The notes: generated by a model from the letters alone, not told the origin. Positions 16,143 through 26,600 are shown, counted from the stretch's first letter. The stretch is 44,303 nt of DNA from Candidatus Kapaibacterium sp. (GCA_025055035.1 JANWZB010000011.1:1-44303); one strand, 5' to 3'. Program-made: numbers and translations.

Positions 16143-17420
16143 CTACACAATATACCGTAAGAGTTCTGGTCTATCGTTCAGATATTCGTATCTAATGTTG
16201 CGAGCTTTCATGCGCTCTATGAGAGCATGGAAATCCTCACGGTGTTGCAGCTCTAAACCAACAACCGCCGGACCTCGCTCACGGCTTGTCTTCTTGGAAT
16301 ACTGGAAGTATGTAATATCATCTGTCGGTCCGAGCACGTCGGATAAAAACTCGCGTAAGGCACCAGCACGCTGCGGGAAGCTTACAATGAAATAGTGTTT
16401 CAATCCCTCGTACAGCATAGACCGCTCTTTGATTTCTTCTGTGCGAGTGATGTCATTATTACTGCCACTCAAAATACACACAACATTTTTGCCTCGAATA
16501 TTCTCACGGTAGTGCTCTAATCCTGCAATCGAGAGCGCTCCAGCCGGCTCAACAACAATTGCTTCCTCATTGTATAGGCGTAAAATCCTTGTACAAATTT
16601 GCCCTTCGGGAACAAGAACGATATCATCAATATACTCCTGACAGATAGCAAACGTTAGGTCGCCCACGCGCTTTACAGCAGCGCCATCGACGAACTTATC
16701 GATTTTCTCCAGCATGACATTGACACCTTGCTTGCGCGATTCGTACATTGCTGGAGCACCCATTGGCTCAATACCTATAAGTTTTGTAGACGGACTAAGC
16801 GCCTTGAATACACTTGCTACGCCAGCAGCTAGTCCACCACCGCCGATAGGAATAAACACATAGTCTATTGGTATTTCAGCGTCATCGAGTATTTCCAGAC
16901 CAACAGTTGCCTGCCCCTCAATAATTTTAGGGTCGTCGAATGGATGAATAAATGTTTTACCGTGCCGTGCGCAATCCTGCATAGCTTCTTTGTATGCATC
17001 GTCAAACGTGTCGCCAGCTAAAACAATCTCTGCAAATTCTTTGCCAAACATAGCGACCTGTCGTACTTTCTGTTGCGGTGTTGGCACAGGCATATAGATT
17101 TTTCCATGAACACGAAGCTTGTGGCACGACAACGCTACCCCTTGCGCGTGATTCCCAGCAGATGCACAAACAACCCCTCGTTCTAGCTCGCTTGGCGATA
17201 AACTTGAAATCTTGTTGTATGCACCGCGAATTTTATAGGAGCGAACAACCTGAAGATCCTCTCGCTTAAGGTAGATGTTTGCAGCGAACTCTTCCGAGAG
17301 ATTCACGTTGTGCTCTAATGCCGTTTGGCGCACCACACTACGCATTCTAAGCTCTGCTGCTTTGACATGCTCAATACTTGGAATGCATCCAGAATATGAT
17401 GCCACAGCACTCATACGCAT
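16143..17420 (-). CDS. ilvA: threonine ammonia-lyase (threonine deaminase)
   Basis: A PLP enzyme that converts threonine to 2-oxobutanoate, the first step to isoleucine. SYKIRGAYN places the PLP lysine at Lys63, SAGNHAQGVA (88-97) and GGGGL (193-197) bind the cofactor phosphate, and LSGSNND (317-323) is the late PLP-contact loop. A single ACT-like regulatory domain covers about 340-425 (HYFIVSFPQRAGALREFL), so the 425-residue length fits the shorter regulated form rather than the two-domain E. coli IlvA. Feedback control by isoleucine is expected from the family. ATG 17420 or ATG 17414 could be the start. It lies downstream of leuA on the same strand but a terminator separates them. Confidence 0.95.
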   Translation of the reverse strand: MRMSAVASYSGCIPSIEHVKAAELRMRSVVRQTALEHNVNLSEEFAANIYLKREDLQVVRSYKIRGAYNKISSLSPSELERGVVCASAGNHAQGVALSCHKLRVHGKIYMPVPTPQQKVRQVAMFGKEFAEIVLAGDTFDDAYKEAMQDCARHGKTFIHPFDDPKIIEGQATVGLEILDDAEIPIDYVFIPIGGGGLAAGVASVFKALSPSTKLIGIEPMGAPAMYESRKQGVNVMLEKIDKFVDGAAVKRVGDLTFAICQEYIDDIVLVPEGQICTRILRLYNEEAIVVEPAGALSIAGLEHYRENIRGKNVVCILSGSNNDITRTEEIKERSMLYEGLKHYFIVSFPQRAGALREFLSDVLGPTDDITYFQYSKKTSRERGPAVVGLELQHREDFHALIERMKARNIRYEYLNDRPELLRYIV

Positions 17421-17534
17421 ACTCTACAAGGGAAACAATGGAATACTCATACGCCGATTATGCTTTCTTCGTACCAGCATACAGCACAAGCTATAACATT
17501 TCTACCGAAGAACATTCTGCTGAAGAACAAAAAG

Positions 17535-17567
17535 CCCTGACATGCCTTACTATGGCATACATCAGGG
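17535..17567 (-). terminator. Rho-independent terminator of leuA
   Basis: On the minus strand CCCTGA...TCAGGG (17562-17567/17535-17540) with an inner ATGCC/GGCAT (17554-17558/17542-17546) forms a long hairpin followed by CTTTTTGTTCTTC. It begins 20 bases after the leuA stop and separates leuA from ilvA. Confidence 0.88.
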
Positions 17568-17586
17568 TCTTGTACAAGAGCAGTGT

Positions 17587-19230
17587 TTATGCCGTTCTCA
17601 GCTCAAGTGTCGACGTTACATCCTGTTTGCTTGTACCTTGTGCAGCAAGCATTCGATTAAGAGCCGACAAGTATGCTTTTGCTGATGCAACGATAATGTC
17701 CAAATCTGCCCCATGTCCACCGAATGTACGGGGCTTTTCTTCAATTGTTTCGAGGCGTACTGTTACTTCCCCAAGAGCATCCATACCCTCTGTAATAGCA
17801 TGAACTGCAAATTCCAGAAGGTTCGATGGGGCTTTCACAATCTCATCAATTGCTTTAAACACTGCATCAATCGGACCTGAACCAATCGCTGCCACAGTTG
17901 TTTTGCGTCCCATAGCATCGCGCAAGCAAATTGTTGCTGTCGGCATACCTGCTTTGCCACAGATAACCTGCATATCTTCGAGTGTGAAAAATTCGCGAGG
18001 CTGGTAGAGCTCGTCGGACACAATTGCCTCCAAATCTGCATCGGTAATAGTTTTTTTCTTATCCGCCAGCTGTTTGAATCGAGCGAATGCCTTATCAAGC
18101 TCGTCATCATGCAAGGGGTAGCCCATTTCTTTAAGGCGCATTTTGAAAGCGTGGCGACCGGAATGTTTGCCAAGAACAAGACGAGAAGCAGTCCAGCCAA
18201 CTGTTTCTGGTTTCATGATCTCATACGTCTGCCAGTGCTTAAGCATACCGTCCTGATGAATGCCTGCCTCATGCGCAAAAGCATTTGCCCCAACAATAGC
18301 CTTATTAAACTGAACGCTCAAGCCCGTATAATGCGACACCATTTGCGATGTACGCGCGATATGCTGTGTGTGAATACCAGTAAACACTCCATATTGTGAT
18401 GAACGCGTATGCAGTGCCATTACTACTTCTTCCAACGACGTGTTACCTGCGCGTTCACCAATACCGTTGATAGTTACTTCAACTTGCCGTGCACCATTGC
18501 GGATTCCAGCAAGGGTATTTGCTGTGGCAAGCCCCAAGTCATTATGGCAGTGTGTTGAAAATATTACATTCTTTGCCCCTGGTATATGCTCGCGCAGGTA
18601 CGCAATAAGAGCGCCATATTCTTCTGGTGTGCAGTAGCCAACGGTATCTGGAATATTGAGTGTTGTAGCGCCAGCTTCTATGGCTGCTTGAAGCACATAC
18701 ACTAGAAATTCTCTATCTGAACGCCCAGCATCTTCAGGAGAAAATTCAACATCTGGCGCGAGCCCCGCATTTGTAAAGTATGCAACAGCGTAGGCAACCA
18801 TCTCGCGAACTCTATCAATCACTTGTTCGCGTGTCATCATCAGTTTGTACTGCAGATGAATATCGCTTGTAGCAAGAAATGTGTGAATACGCGGCTTTGC
18901 AGCATAGCGTACTGCTTGCCAGCATTTATCAATATCACCCTTCGTTGCCCGTGCTAGCCCAGCAATAACAGGTATATGCAATGGATAGTGCTCTCCCGCT
19001 GCTGGATTACCAACTTCAACAGCGATACGGCGCACTGCTTCTAAGTCATCGGGCGAAGCCGCAGGAAACCCCGCTTCGATAATGTCCACTCCCAACACTG
19101 CTAATTGTCGTGCAATTTCAAGCTTTTCCACACTCGTCATAGATGCTCCTGGCGATTGCTCACCATCGCGAAGCGTCGTATCGAATATCAACACCCTATT
19201 GGCGTTGATAACATTGGATTCTTCATTCAT
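17587..19230 (-). CDS. leuA: 2-isopropylmalate synthase
   Basis: Condenses acetyl-CoA with 2-oxoisovalerate, the committed step of leucine synthesis. From ATG 19230 the protein has 547 residues. [13 protein letters not shown] (about 16-28) supplies the catalytic Arg/Asp, [15 protein letters not shown] the metal-binding His pair, and [13 protein letters not shown] the C-terminal catalytic histidines. The last 120 residues match the LeuA allosteric dimer domain, with leucine feedback expected. The related enzymes citramalate synthase and homocitrate synthase share much of this; full length and the neighbouring ilvA favour LeuA, but citramalate synthase cannot be excluded by eye. The frame is open to ATG 19290, but the conserved part begins near the ATG at 19230, before which ACGAGAG offers a weak ribosome binding site. 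Confidence 0.92.
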   Translation of the reverse strand: MNEESNVINANRVLIFDTTLRDGEQSPGASMTSVEKLEIARQLAVLGVDIIEAGFPAASPDDLEAVRRIAVEVGNPAAGEHYPLHIPVIAGLARATKGDIDKCWQAVRYAAKPRIHTFLATSDIHLQYKLMMTREQVIDRVREMVAYAVAYFTNAGLAPDVEFSPEDAGRSDREFLVYVLQAAIEAGATTLNIPDTVGYCTPEEYGALIAYLREHIPGAKNVIFSTHCHNDLGLATANTLAGIRNGARQVEVTINGIGERAGNTSLEEVVMALHTRSSQYGVFTGIHTQHIARTSQMVSHYTGLSVQFNKAIVGANAFAHEAGIHQDGMLKHWQTYEIMKPETVGWTASRLVLGKHSGRHAFKMRLKEMGYPLHDDELDKAFARFKQLADKKKTITDADLEAIVSDELYQPREFFTLEDMQVICGKAGMPTATICLRDAMGRKTTVAAIGSGPIDAVFKAIDEIVKAPSNLLEFAVHAITEGMDALGEVTVRLETIEEKPRTFGGHGADLDIIVASAKAYLSALNRMLAAQGTSKQDVTSTLELRTA

Positions 19231-19267
19231 ACTGTACTCTCGTAGATAGTGAAAACAACAAACCCTT

Positions 19268-19299
19268 GTGTAGCCGCTCTCTGAATGCATGTGCTACAC
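19268..19299 (-). other. hairpin in the leuA leader
   Basis: GTGTAGC (19268-19274) and GCTACAC (19293-19299) form a 7-bp stem in the predicted leuA leader, about 40 bases before the start codon. No clear T-run follows on the minus strand (AAGGGTTTGTTGTTTTC), so an attenuator role is uncertain. Confidence 0.3.
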
Positions 19300-19358
19300 T
19301 CTGCAATCTTCCTATCATCATACAAACTACTGTGCAGGATAGGCAAGGCCTTATGAGG

Positions 19359-19387
19359 AATATACAAACTTTGCTTTTCAAAAGCAA
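19359..19387 (-). promoter_or_regulatory. candidate leuA promoter with overlapping palindromic operator
   Basis: On the minus strand TTGCTT (19382-19387) and TATATT (19359-19364) are separated by 17 bases, a good sigma-70-like layout. The -35 region is embedded in the perfect palindrome TTGCTTTT-C-AAAAGCAA (19371-19387). The predicted transcript would start about 120 bases before the leuA ATG. A repressor covering the -35 box is a reasonable inference; no regulator is identified. Confidence 0.45.
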
Positions 19388-19522
19388 CACATGTAGCCTG
19401 TACAGCGTAGAGTTCATGACTTCTTCATGGTGCATTCATCGAAAATTCATGAGCGCCCTACCTATGCTAATAAGCTTTTGGTTTAGAACATCGAATACCG
19501 TCTGCAGTATGCTATCGAGAGT

Positions 19523-21142
19523 CTAAAACTCAATCTTTTCAAGAAGCATGAACTGAAGCTCCGATATTTGTGCTTTGTGTGGAGAGTAGTAGATGTTGTT
19601 ATTTCCTCGGTCTGTATCTTCCCAGAATGTCGGTTCAGCACTTTCAATACGTTTGCAGATAACATCCACCATACCAGCAGCTCTCATTGGGTCGAGTCCC
19701 TGTAAATCTTCTGCAATATCATCGACCACCATACCCGCAAGCTCGTAATCCTGCTGCGAGATGTAAAATAGAGCAAGTCCGGCTTGTAGTGTTCGCACGC
19801 CAGAATTAAATACTGTGTCGTAACTTGCGTTTGGGTCTTTAATGAGAGAGTCATCCATCTCTAATAATTCACACAGCAAAAGTCGTTGTAAATCCCGCTC
19901 CCACCCTAACTCTGAAACAAGAATCAATACTTCTTTCATCTCGTAGGTGAACACATCATTGATAAAGGCAAGCGTTTGCTGGGTCTGGCTATTGAGAAAA
20001 ATTTCCGAGCCATACATTTTCAGGTAGCGCATGGCTTTTTTTACTGTGTCCTTGCGATCATTGAGGGCAAGTTGCTTAACATATGTACCATAGTGAAATG
20101 CAAGATTATAAAGATTGCGAGCTTCCTGCTGCGTAATACCATGCTTAAAAGCAGAACGCATCATCGTATTGAACCGTACTAGCATATACTCCATCATGAC
20201 CTCATCGCCATACTCCATTGCTGTTTCGGCTATCAGATTGAGTTCTGCCCCACAGAGAGATGCTAAATCGAATGCATTGTCATTCAAAAATTTATTGTAG
20301 GCATCACCGATGATACGCAAACATTTCAACTCATAAAATGTTTGGTTTTGCTCAATCTCTCGAAACTGTATTTCGAGCGTTTGAAAGGAAATATCCGTTG
20401 CAACTTGATGGCTTATTTTGAAAAAATCAGGATGGAGCAGTACTTTTACTTTGCTGTATTCTCGAAGAATCGCGCCCACATTGATTACAATTTGGGCTTG
20501 CAGCTCTTTGAACGACACGAAGTATAGAATATTATCAAGCTGGTTTAAATAGCGAAAGAGTTCTTCTTGTACCCATGCCGTGTTTTGCCGCAAGCGTAGC
20601 CATCGGCGTACACTCGCTGATGCAAGGCTCTGCACAAGCCGAATATTTTCGACATAGATTTTCCGAATGATAGTCGAGGGCTTGGTCATCGCAAGGATGT
20701 AGTAAATGTATGGGAATGTCAGCACGATACTTAGCGACATGAGTATAAACGTATTGTAAAAGGCACTGGAGGGTCGAATCGCTGTAAACTTATATGCTAC
20801 AATTGCATGCGATGCCGATAGCACCAGAAACCATGCGTATAGAAGACTGCGCCAATCGTTCATGTACACATCAATCATGCGCGGCACAACCTGCGAAGCA
20901 ATAGTGATAATTACTACGAGTGTCCCAATAATCAGACTCACTATACCGAGCCACGTCTCCGGAGCAAATGACACGTCTTGCATTACCTCACTCTTAACAG
21001 GTAGTGCGATAAAGGGAAAGACAAAGTACGTACCAATATCACCCAGCACAATGCATGCACCAACAAGCAGAAATGCTATAGAGAAGCGATGTTTACGTAC
21101 GTACAGCACTATCGCATAGTATATGTTAAACAGCCTTATCAT
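19523..21142 (-). CDS. DUF2254-like integral membrane protein, unknown function
   Basis: A protein of about 539 residues with four membrane helices in its first ~160 residues: FSIAFLLVGACIVLGDIG, LGIVSLIIGTLVVIITIASQ, LLYAWFLVLSASHAIVAYKF and FILMSLSIVLTFPYIYYILA. The remaining ~380 residues are soluble, helical and rich in charged residues. The segment ASQVVPRMIDVYMNDWRSLL after helix 2 resembles the QFSPRLL region of the DUF2254 family; this is recognition by eye and not certain. The start at ATG 21142 is chosen because GAGAAGG (21150-21156) lies seven bases upstream; a TTG at 21160 is also in frame. It stands alone on the minus strand, divergent from the rimP superoperon. No enzymatic motif was seen. 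Confidence 0.82.
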   Translation of the reverse strand: MIRLFNIYYAIVLYVRKHRFSIAFLLVGACIVLGDIGTYFVFPFIALPVKSEVMQDVSFAPETWLGIVSLIIGTLVVIITIASQVVPRMIDVYMNDWRSLLYAWFLVLSASHAIVAYKFTAIRPSSAFYNTFILMSLSIVLTFPYIYYILAMTKPSTIIRKIYVENIRLVQSLASASVRRWLRLRQNTAWVQEELFRYLNQLDNILYFVSFKELQAQIVINVGAILREYSKVKVLLHPDFFKISHQVATDISFQTLEIQFREIEQNQTFYELKCLRIIGDAYNKFLNDNAFDLASLCGAELNLIAETAMEYGDEVMMEYMLVRFNTMMRSAFKHGITQQEARNLYNLAFHYGTYVKQLALNDRKDTVKKAMRYLKMYGSEIFLNSQTQQTLAFINDVFTYEMKEVLILVSELGWERDLQRLLLCELLEMDDSLIKDPNASYDTVFNSGVRTLQAGLALFYISQQDYELAGMVVDDIAEDLQGLDPMRAAGMVDVICKRIESAEPTFWEDTDRGNNNIYYSPHKAQISELQFMLLEKIEF

Positions 21143-21495
21143 ATCGCTGCCTTCTCGCAAATAGTATTGTGAGAAATACTTGGAAACAGTTCACTGCATT
21201 CCTGTCACTCTTTGCAGTACTGCTATGACAACGGCGCGGCTATGTACTAAGTTGCCACCTAATATATCCTTCGCTGGTAAACAGCTTAACTTTAGCAAAG
21301 ATAACCACACAACAACACTCGAACAAGTCATTTGTAGTATCACCGCAGTATAGATAATACAAGTACAGCATATCATCTTCCGAGAAATCTTGGAAAACAT
21401 TTTGGAAAACATATTTTTTTTCACTAGCTTAGCGAGTTGTTCAGAATTACTCACCATAGCGCTATGGGCTTTCAAACGAAAAGCCCATTTTTTGT
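21143..21495. other. 353-base divergent intergenic region (DUF2254-like gene / rimP)
   Basis: Holds the upstream region of the membrane-protein gene on the minus strand and the leader of the rimP superoperon on the plus strand. The notable elements are at its right end: a 14-base palindrome and a terminator-like hairpin overlapping it (listed separately). TTGTAG (21332-21337) and GATAAT (21353-21358) could be a promoter but are only 15 bases apart. A 94-codon minus-strand frame at 21191-21475 was judged spurious. Confidence 0.5.
21454..21493 (+). promoter_or_regulatory. candidate attenuator in the rimP-nusA-infB leader
   Basis: ATGGGCTTT (21464-21472) pairs with AAAGCCCAT (21480-21488), giving nine base pairs followed by TTTTTTG, a textbook intrinsic terminator on the plus strand. 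It ends three bases before the rimP ATG at 21496, with no plus-strand gene upstream that it could serve. The perfect palindrome CCATAGCGCTATGG (21454-21467) overlaps the left arm and could form a competing hairpin. This looks like transcription attenuation or a start-masking structure. In E. coli the homologous operon is autoregulated by NusA, which makes attenuation plausible here but not shown. Confidence 0.6.
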
Positions 21496-22065
21496 ATGAT
21501 TATGGCAAACGCAGCACATAGTCTTTCAGAAACTGATTACAAGGAACTGCACAATATCATTATGCAATGCTGTCAGCAGCATGGTGTTACTCTTATTGCT
21601 TTAGAGCTACGTGGCAGCGCAAGGCGACGTGTTGTGGAAGTGTATATTGATAAACCTGAAGGAGTTTCGCTTCGCGAGTGTGCTGACGTCTCGAATGCAA
21701 TAGGAAGTGCTATAGATAGAATACCCGCATTTTCTTCGACATATCGTCTAGATGTCTCCTCACCGGGTATTGATAGACCACTCGTACACACATGGCAATA
21801 TATCCGCAATATTGGACGCATTCTGAACATTAAGCTAGCAAATGGCACAACAATCAAAGGTCGCTTAAGCAGTGCTGATAATGCCGTGCTCACACTGAGC
21901 GAACCCTATGATTCCTCACAGTCTCACGCTCACAGTACACCTGTTTCGCGAAAAATAGCTTCCCCCCCACTGAAGCAGAAATTTGGTGGCACTACTATGC
22001 TTTCATTTCCCCTTGTTATTCCATATGACACAATCAAGCAAGCAACAGTAGAACTTGAGATGTAA
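21496..22065 (+). CDS. rimP: ribosome maturation factor RimP
   Basis: Needed for 30S subunit maturation in the cytoplasm. The 189-residue protein shows the RimP N-terminal domain: helix DYKELHNIIMQCCQQHG, then LIALELRGSARRRVVEVYIDKPEGVSLRECADVSNAIG and LDVSSPGIDRPL, the family signature, at about residues 93-104. The C-terminal SH3-like domain (about 110-189) includes GRILNIKLANGTTIKGRL and carries a longer than usual Ser/His-rich insertion (about 137-160). It is the first gene of the superoperon and lies against a terminator-like hairpin. Starts at 21496 and 21502 are both possible; neither has a Shine-Dalgarno sequence because the U-tract occupies that position. Confidence 0.93.
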   Translation: MIMANAAHSLSETDYKELHNIIMQCCQQHGVTLIALELRGSARRRVVEVYIDKPEGVSLRECADVSNAIGSAIDRIPAFSSTYRLDVSSPGIDRPLVHTWQYIRNIGRILNIKLANGTTIKGRLSSADNAVLTLSEPYDSSQSHAHSTPVSRKIASPPLKQKFGGTTMLSFPLVIPYDTIKQATVELEM

Positions 22066-22138
22066 ATAGTAAACACAGTACAGCACAAAACATATACATA
22101 GTTCCTCATAACGCACTATATCTATACGTCAACTCGTC

Positions 22139-23569
22139 ATGCCACGAAAAGCAAAACCTAAACTCGACAAAAGCGTTATTGTCGAAGCGTTCACTGAAAT
22201 GGCACGCGAGCGCGGTATTGACCGCGAAACGCTTCAGGGTATTGTCAAAGATACGCTTTCCATGCTTGTTCGCAAGAAGTATGGCGACCGAGCTGTCTTT
22301 GATATTGTTGTGAACATGGACAAAGGCGACATTGAAATCTACCGCATTCTCACAGTTGTGGACAGCGTCAAGGACCCGGTGCTTGAAATTTCTCAGCATG
22401 AAGCAAATCAAGGCACAGATTACTACGAAGTTGGCGACGAGTTTCTCGAAGAGATTACTCTAGACAACATTGCTGAGAACTTTGGTCGCCGCCTTGTCAA
22501 CACTGCCGGGCAAACGCTCAACCAGCGCATTCGCGACGTGGAGCGCGAAAACATCAGCACATATTTTTCTGAGCGCATAGGAGAAATTATTGTCGGTGAG
22601 GTCCACCATATCCGCCGCTCCGATGTATTCATCATGCATAATAATGTAGAAATGCGCTTGCCACGTGAGGAGCAAATTCCTCGCGAACGCTATAGAAAAG
22701 GCGAACCGATACGTGCTATCATCAAAGAGGTACGCAAGCAGGGCGTTGCAGGAGGAGGGCCAGACATTATCGTTTCCCGTGCTGATAATGCCTTTCTGGC
22801 AAAGCTCTTTGAAATTGAAATTCCAGAAATTTATGACCGCCTCATCGAAATTAAGGCAATTGCTCGCGAACCTGGTGAGCGTGCAAAGATTGCTGTGCAG
22901 TCATACGACGACCGCATCGACCCCGTCGGTGCATGCGTCGGCATGAAAGGCATTCGCATTCATGCAATCGTTCGCGAGCTTTCCAATGAAAACATTGATG
23001 TTATCAACTATTCTGACGACCCAGCAACGTTCATTGCTCGCGCACTCTCGCCTGCGAAAGTCAAAAGCATACAAGTTTCACCAGAAACCCGTTCATGTAC
23101 TGTACTGGTAAGCGATGATCAGGTATCTCTTGCAATCGGCAAAAATGGACAAAACGTTCGGTTAGCTTCGCGCCTGACAGGATACTCCATCTCGCTCGTG
23201 AAAGAAGGAATCGAAGACATTGAGCTTATCGAATTCCGAGATGAGCTCGGCAAAGACTTATATATGCAGATTATCGAAGCAGAAATTGATACAGCACGAG
23301 AGTTCCTGAATGCTGATCCCAAACGCCTATTGGCTATTCCCGGTATGACACCTGAATTTCTTCTCGAAATGCGCCGCATCATGCTTGATGAATTCGATGA
23401 GCCTGAAAATCCAGAAATACGTGATTATATCTTATCGCTCGGCTCTAGTATGCAACCTGATAAACAGCCGAAGACCTTGGATGGTAGCGAACTGCTGCAT
23501 ACGCATTCTCCAGTAGACATAGCAGCTGCAACAATAGAATCGCCTGCGCACTCTTCTTTGAGCAGATAG
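22139..23569 (+). CDS. nusA: transcription termination/antitermination factor NusA
   Basis: Binds RNA polymerase and controls pausing, termination and antitermination. Domains in order: N-terminal polymerase-binding domain (about 8-135), S1 (about 147-203), KH1 with GACVGMKGIR (264-273), KH2 with AIGKNGQNVR (332-341), and a C-terminal tail. The 476-residue length matches NusA without the acidic repeat pair of E. coli; the last 50 residues are Ser/Pro-rich and probably disordered. There is no Shine-Dalgarno sequence before ATG 22139. It sits between rimP and infB as in most bacteria and may regulate its own operon. Confidence 0.97.
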   Translation: MPRKAKPKLDKSVIVEAFTEMARERGIDRETLQGIVKDTLSMLVRKKYGDRAVFDIVVNMDKGDIEIYRILTVVDSVKDPVLEISQHEANQGTDYYEVGDEFLEEITLDNIAENFGRRLVNTAGQTLNQRIRDVERENISTYFSERIGEIIVGEVHHIRRSDVFIMHNNVEMRLPREEQIPRERYRKGEPIRAIIKEVRKQGVAGGGPDIIVSRADNAFLAKLFEIEIPEIYDRLIEIKAIAREPGERAKIAVQSYDDRIDPVGACVGMKGIRIHAIVRELSNENIDVINYSDDPATFIARALSPAKVKSIQVSPETRSCTVLVSDDQVSLAIGKNGQNVRLASRLTGYSISLVKEGIEDIELIEFRDELGKDLYMQIIEAEIDTAREFLNADPKRLLAIPGMTPEFLLEMRRIMLDEFDEPENPEIRDYILSLGSSMQPDKQPKTLDGSELLHTHSPVDIAAATIESPAHSSLSR

Positions 23570-23637
23570 ATACATATTTTCGAGTTTTCGAAGCACTCTG
23601 GGCTTAGCTTTACTCGCGTACTCACATTTCTCTTTCT

Positions 23638-26600
23638 ATGGCAAGCATCGGAACAAAACTGTTCAAAATCGCCTCGCAGATTAATGTCGGCAAAGAAACT
23701 ATCGTCGAGTTTCTTCAGGCAAAGGGCTTCTCTATTGAGAACAAAGCAACCTCGACACTCACTGATGACATGGTTGAGCTTGTTCTCAAAAACTTCCAGA
23801 AGGAGGCTGCTGCTGCATCGAAATACCGTGCAAGAACATCTGGAGAAAAAGACCATGCTTCGCATTCCCACGAAGAACATGCGCAGCGCTCTGGCACACA
23901 ACAGACAACTTTCCATCATGACCAAGTAGAGCATACTCATAGCCCAGATAATAGCAATGAGCTACGCTTAGCCACAGAAGCGCATACAGCTTCTTCCGAC
24001 AGTGCCTCTACTCTTCATACACCCTTAGCACAACCTCAGGGTGCTACAGAATCTGACATTCCTGTTGGCACGGTTATTCAGCTTGATGAGCCAGTTTCGC
24101 GGAAGAAACCTAAAAGGAGTAAAACTGTACCTTCGGAAAAAAGCAGCCAAGTGCAGACTACGCAGCGGCCTCATGATACACTTTCTAGCGAACCTGAGCA
24201 TAGCACATTTATTTATCAGACAGAAGCGGCATCTAAAGAAATTACGGCATCGCTACACAAGCAGCGAAGTGCAGAAGAACCTCATGAAGAGCACGTATTA
24301 TCACCCGAACACTTAGATACTAGCATCGAGCTTGTCTCCCCCTCATCAGAGGAATTCATACCACAGCCCATACGTGAAGCAGCAGAGCATGTTCTGATGG
24401 AAGAACATGAGGTTATGCGCGAATCTGATGAATTGACAGCCGACGACGATGAAAGCATAGATGCTCTTGCACACGATGACAAGGCAAATAAGCGTAAACG
24501 CAAGAAGCGCATCGGCGAAGTCGAGTATTTTGTGGACAATACGCCCTATACGATACCATCGGGGCTAACAATTTTAGGGAAAATCGATCTTGGCAGTACC
24601 CGTCGTGAGGCAAGCTCTCGCCGAAGTGAAAGACGCTCTAAAGAATCCCATCGCGATGATAGCAAAGAGGAGCAACTCGTGCGTATTAAGGGCGCTTCTT
24701 CCAAGATGAAAGACTGGATCAAAGAAGATGCACCGATTCCTGCGAAGAAATCTCTAGGCGGTAGCTCGAAGAAGAAGCGTAAGAAAAGCAAAAGGGAACA
24801 AGTTAGTGCCGAAGAAGTAGAAAAGGCAATTCGTCGTACTCTCGCTGGTCAGGAAGAATCTCAGCTTGCAATGCGTAGCCGTCTGCGCCAGCGTCGGAAA
24901 CAAGAGCGTGCCGACGAACTAGAACGGCAAGCAGAACTACGAGAACTCGAAAGCACAATACTGCGTGTTACAGAATTTATCACAGTTGCTGAACTTGCTG
25001 ACCTTATTGGTGTTCCAACCAACGAGATTATCCTCAAGTGTATGGGGCTAGGTCTTATGGTTTCGATTAACCAACGCCTTGAAAAAGATACTATTACCCT
25101 GATTGCCTCAGATTATGGCTTGGAAGTGGAGTTTGAAGATGCCTTTGCTGAAGAAGCACTCGAAGAGGATGACGACGAAGATGAATCTTTACTCGAACCA
25201 CGCGCTCCGATTGTTACAGTTATGGGTCATGTTGACCACGGCAAAACATCTCTACTCGATTATATCCGAAAAACAAGCGTTGCTAGTGTAGAGTCTGGTG
25301 GTATCACACAGCATATCGGGGCGTATAGTGTCAAAACTGGTCTCGATGGGAAATGTATTACATTCCTTGATACCCCCGGACACCAAGCATTTACAGCAAT
25401 GCGTGCTCGTGGTGCACAACTTACCGACATTGTTGTGCTTGTAGTGGCAGCAGATGACAACGTTATGCCTCAAACAGTTGAGGCAATTAGTCACGCACGT
25501 GCCGCTAACGTGCCTATTATTGTCGCTATCAATAAAATCGACAAACCCGAAGCAAACCCTGACAGAATACGTCAGCAACTTGCAGAACATAATGTCCTTG
25601 TAGAAGAGTGGGGTGGCAAAGTACAGTCAGCACTCATCTCAGCCAAAAAAGGCACAAACGTTGACCAGCTGCTCGAAAAAATCCTTTTGGAGGCAGAAAT
25701 TCTCAACCTTCGTGCTAATCCTCATCGCAAAGCACGTGGAACAGTAGTCGAATCCAAAATAGACAAGGGCAAAGGCGCTGTAGCAACAGTCATTGTACAG
25801 AAGGGTACGCTTCACGTGGGAGACCCATTTTTGTGTGGTATCCACGCAGGGCGTGTTCGCGCTATGTTTAACGAAAACGGTGAGCGCATGGAAAAAGCTA
25901 TACCGTCTACACCAGTTCAAATTCTCGGATTCGACGGTGTCCCGCAAGCAGGTGATTCATTTATTGTAATGGACAGCGAAGTACAAGCACGTGAAATTGC
26001 AAGCGCACGTCAGCAGATTAAGCGTGAGCAAGACTTCAAGCGTATACGCCATGTTACACTTGATGATATTGCAAGCCGCATTAAGGCTGGAGCGCAAGAA
26101 TTAAAAATCATCCTCAAGGGTGACACCGATGGTTCTGTCGAAGCACTCTCAGATGCTCTGCAAAAGCTCTCCACTGAAGAAGTCAAGGTATCAATTATTC
26201 TGCGTGCTGTCGGACCTATCTCAGAATCCGACGTTATGCTTGCCGCTGCCTCAGACGCCGTTATTATAGGTTTTCATGTTCGACCCACTGCGCAAGTTCT
26301 AAAGCTTGCCGAAAGTGAGGGTGTCGATATTCGCCTGTATCGCATCATTTACGACTGCATCAGCGAAGTCAAGCTGGCACTGGAAGGTATGCTCACCCCA
26401 GAGATTAAGGAAGAAGTCGTTGGTGTTGCTGAAATTCGCGAGATATTCAAAATAAGCAAGGTTGGAAACATTGCAGGCTGCTACGTATTAGAGGGCAAAA
26501 TTAACCGTAATGATTCTGTACGCCTGCTGCGCGATGGATTTGAGATTTTCACAGGCAAGCTTGCCTCGCTGAGACGCTTGAAAGATGACGTTAGAGAAGT

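Noticed and set aside
17378-17803. 141-codon plus-strand frame across the ilvA start and leuA end
   Set aside because: Antisense to two well-identified genes and crosses the leuA terminator; its C-terminal half is the shadow of leuA.
19223-19435. Possible leucine-rich leader peptide for leuA (LHVLLLKS segment)
   Set aside because: It starts upstream of the best promoter candidate, has only a short Leu run, overlaps the leuA start in another frame, and no clear terminator/antiterminator pair follows.
21191-21475. 94-codon minus-strand frame upstream of the DUF2254-like gene
   Set aside because: Cys/Met/Lys-rich composition, TTG start, no ribosome binding site, and it covers the rimP leader hairpin. 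It looks like chance.
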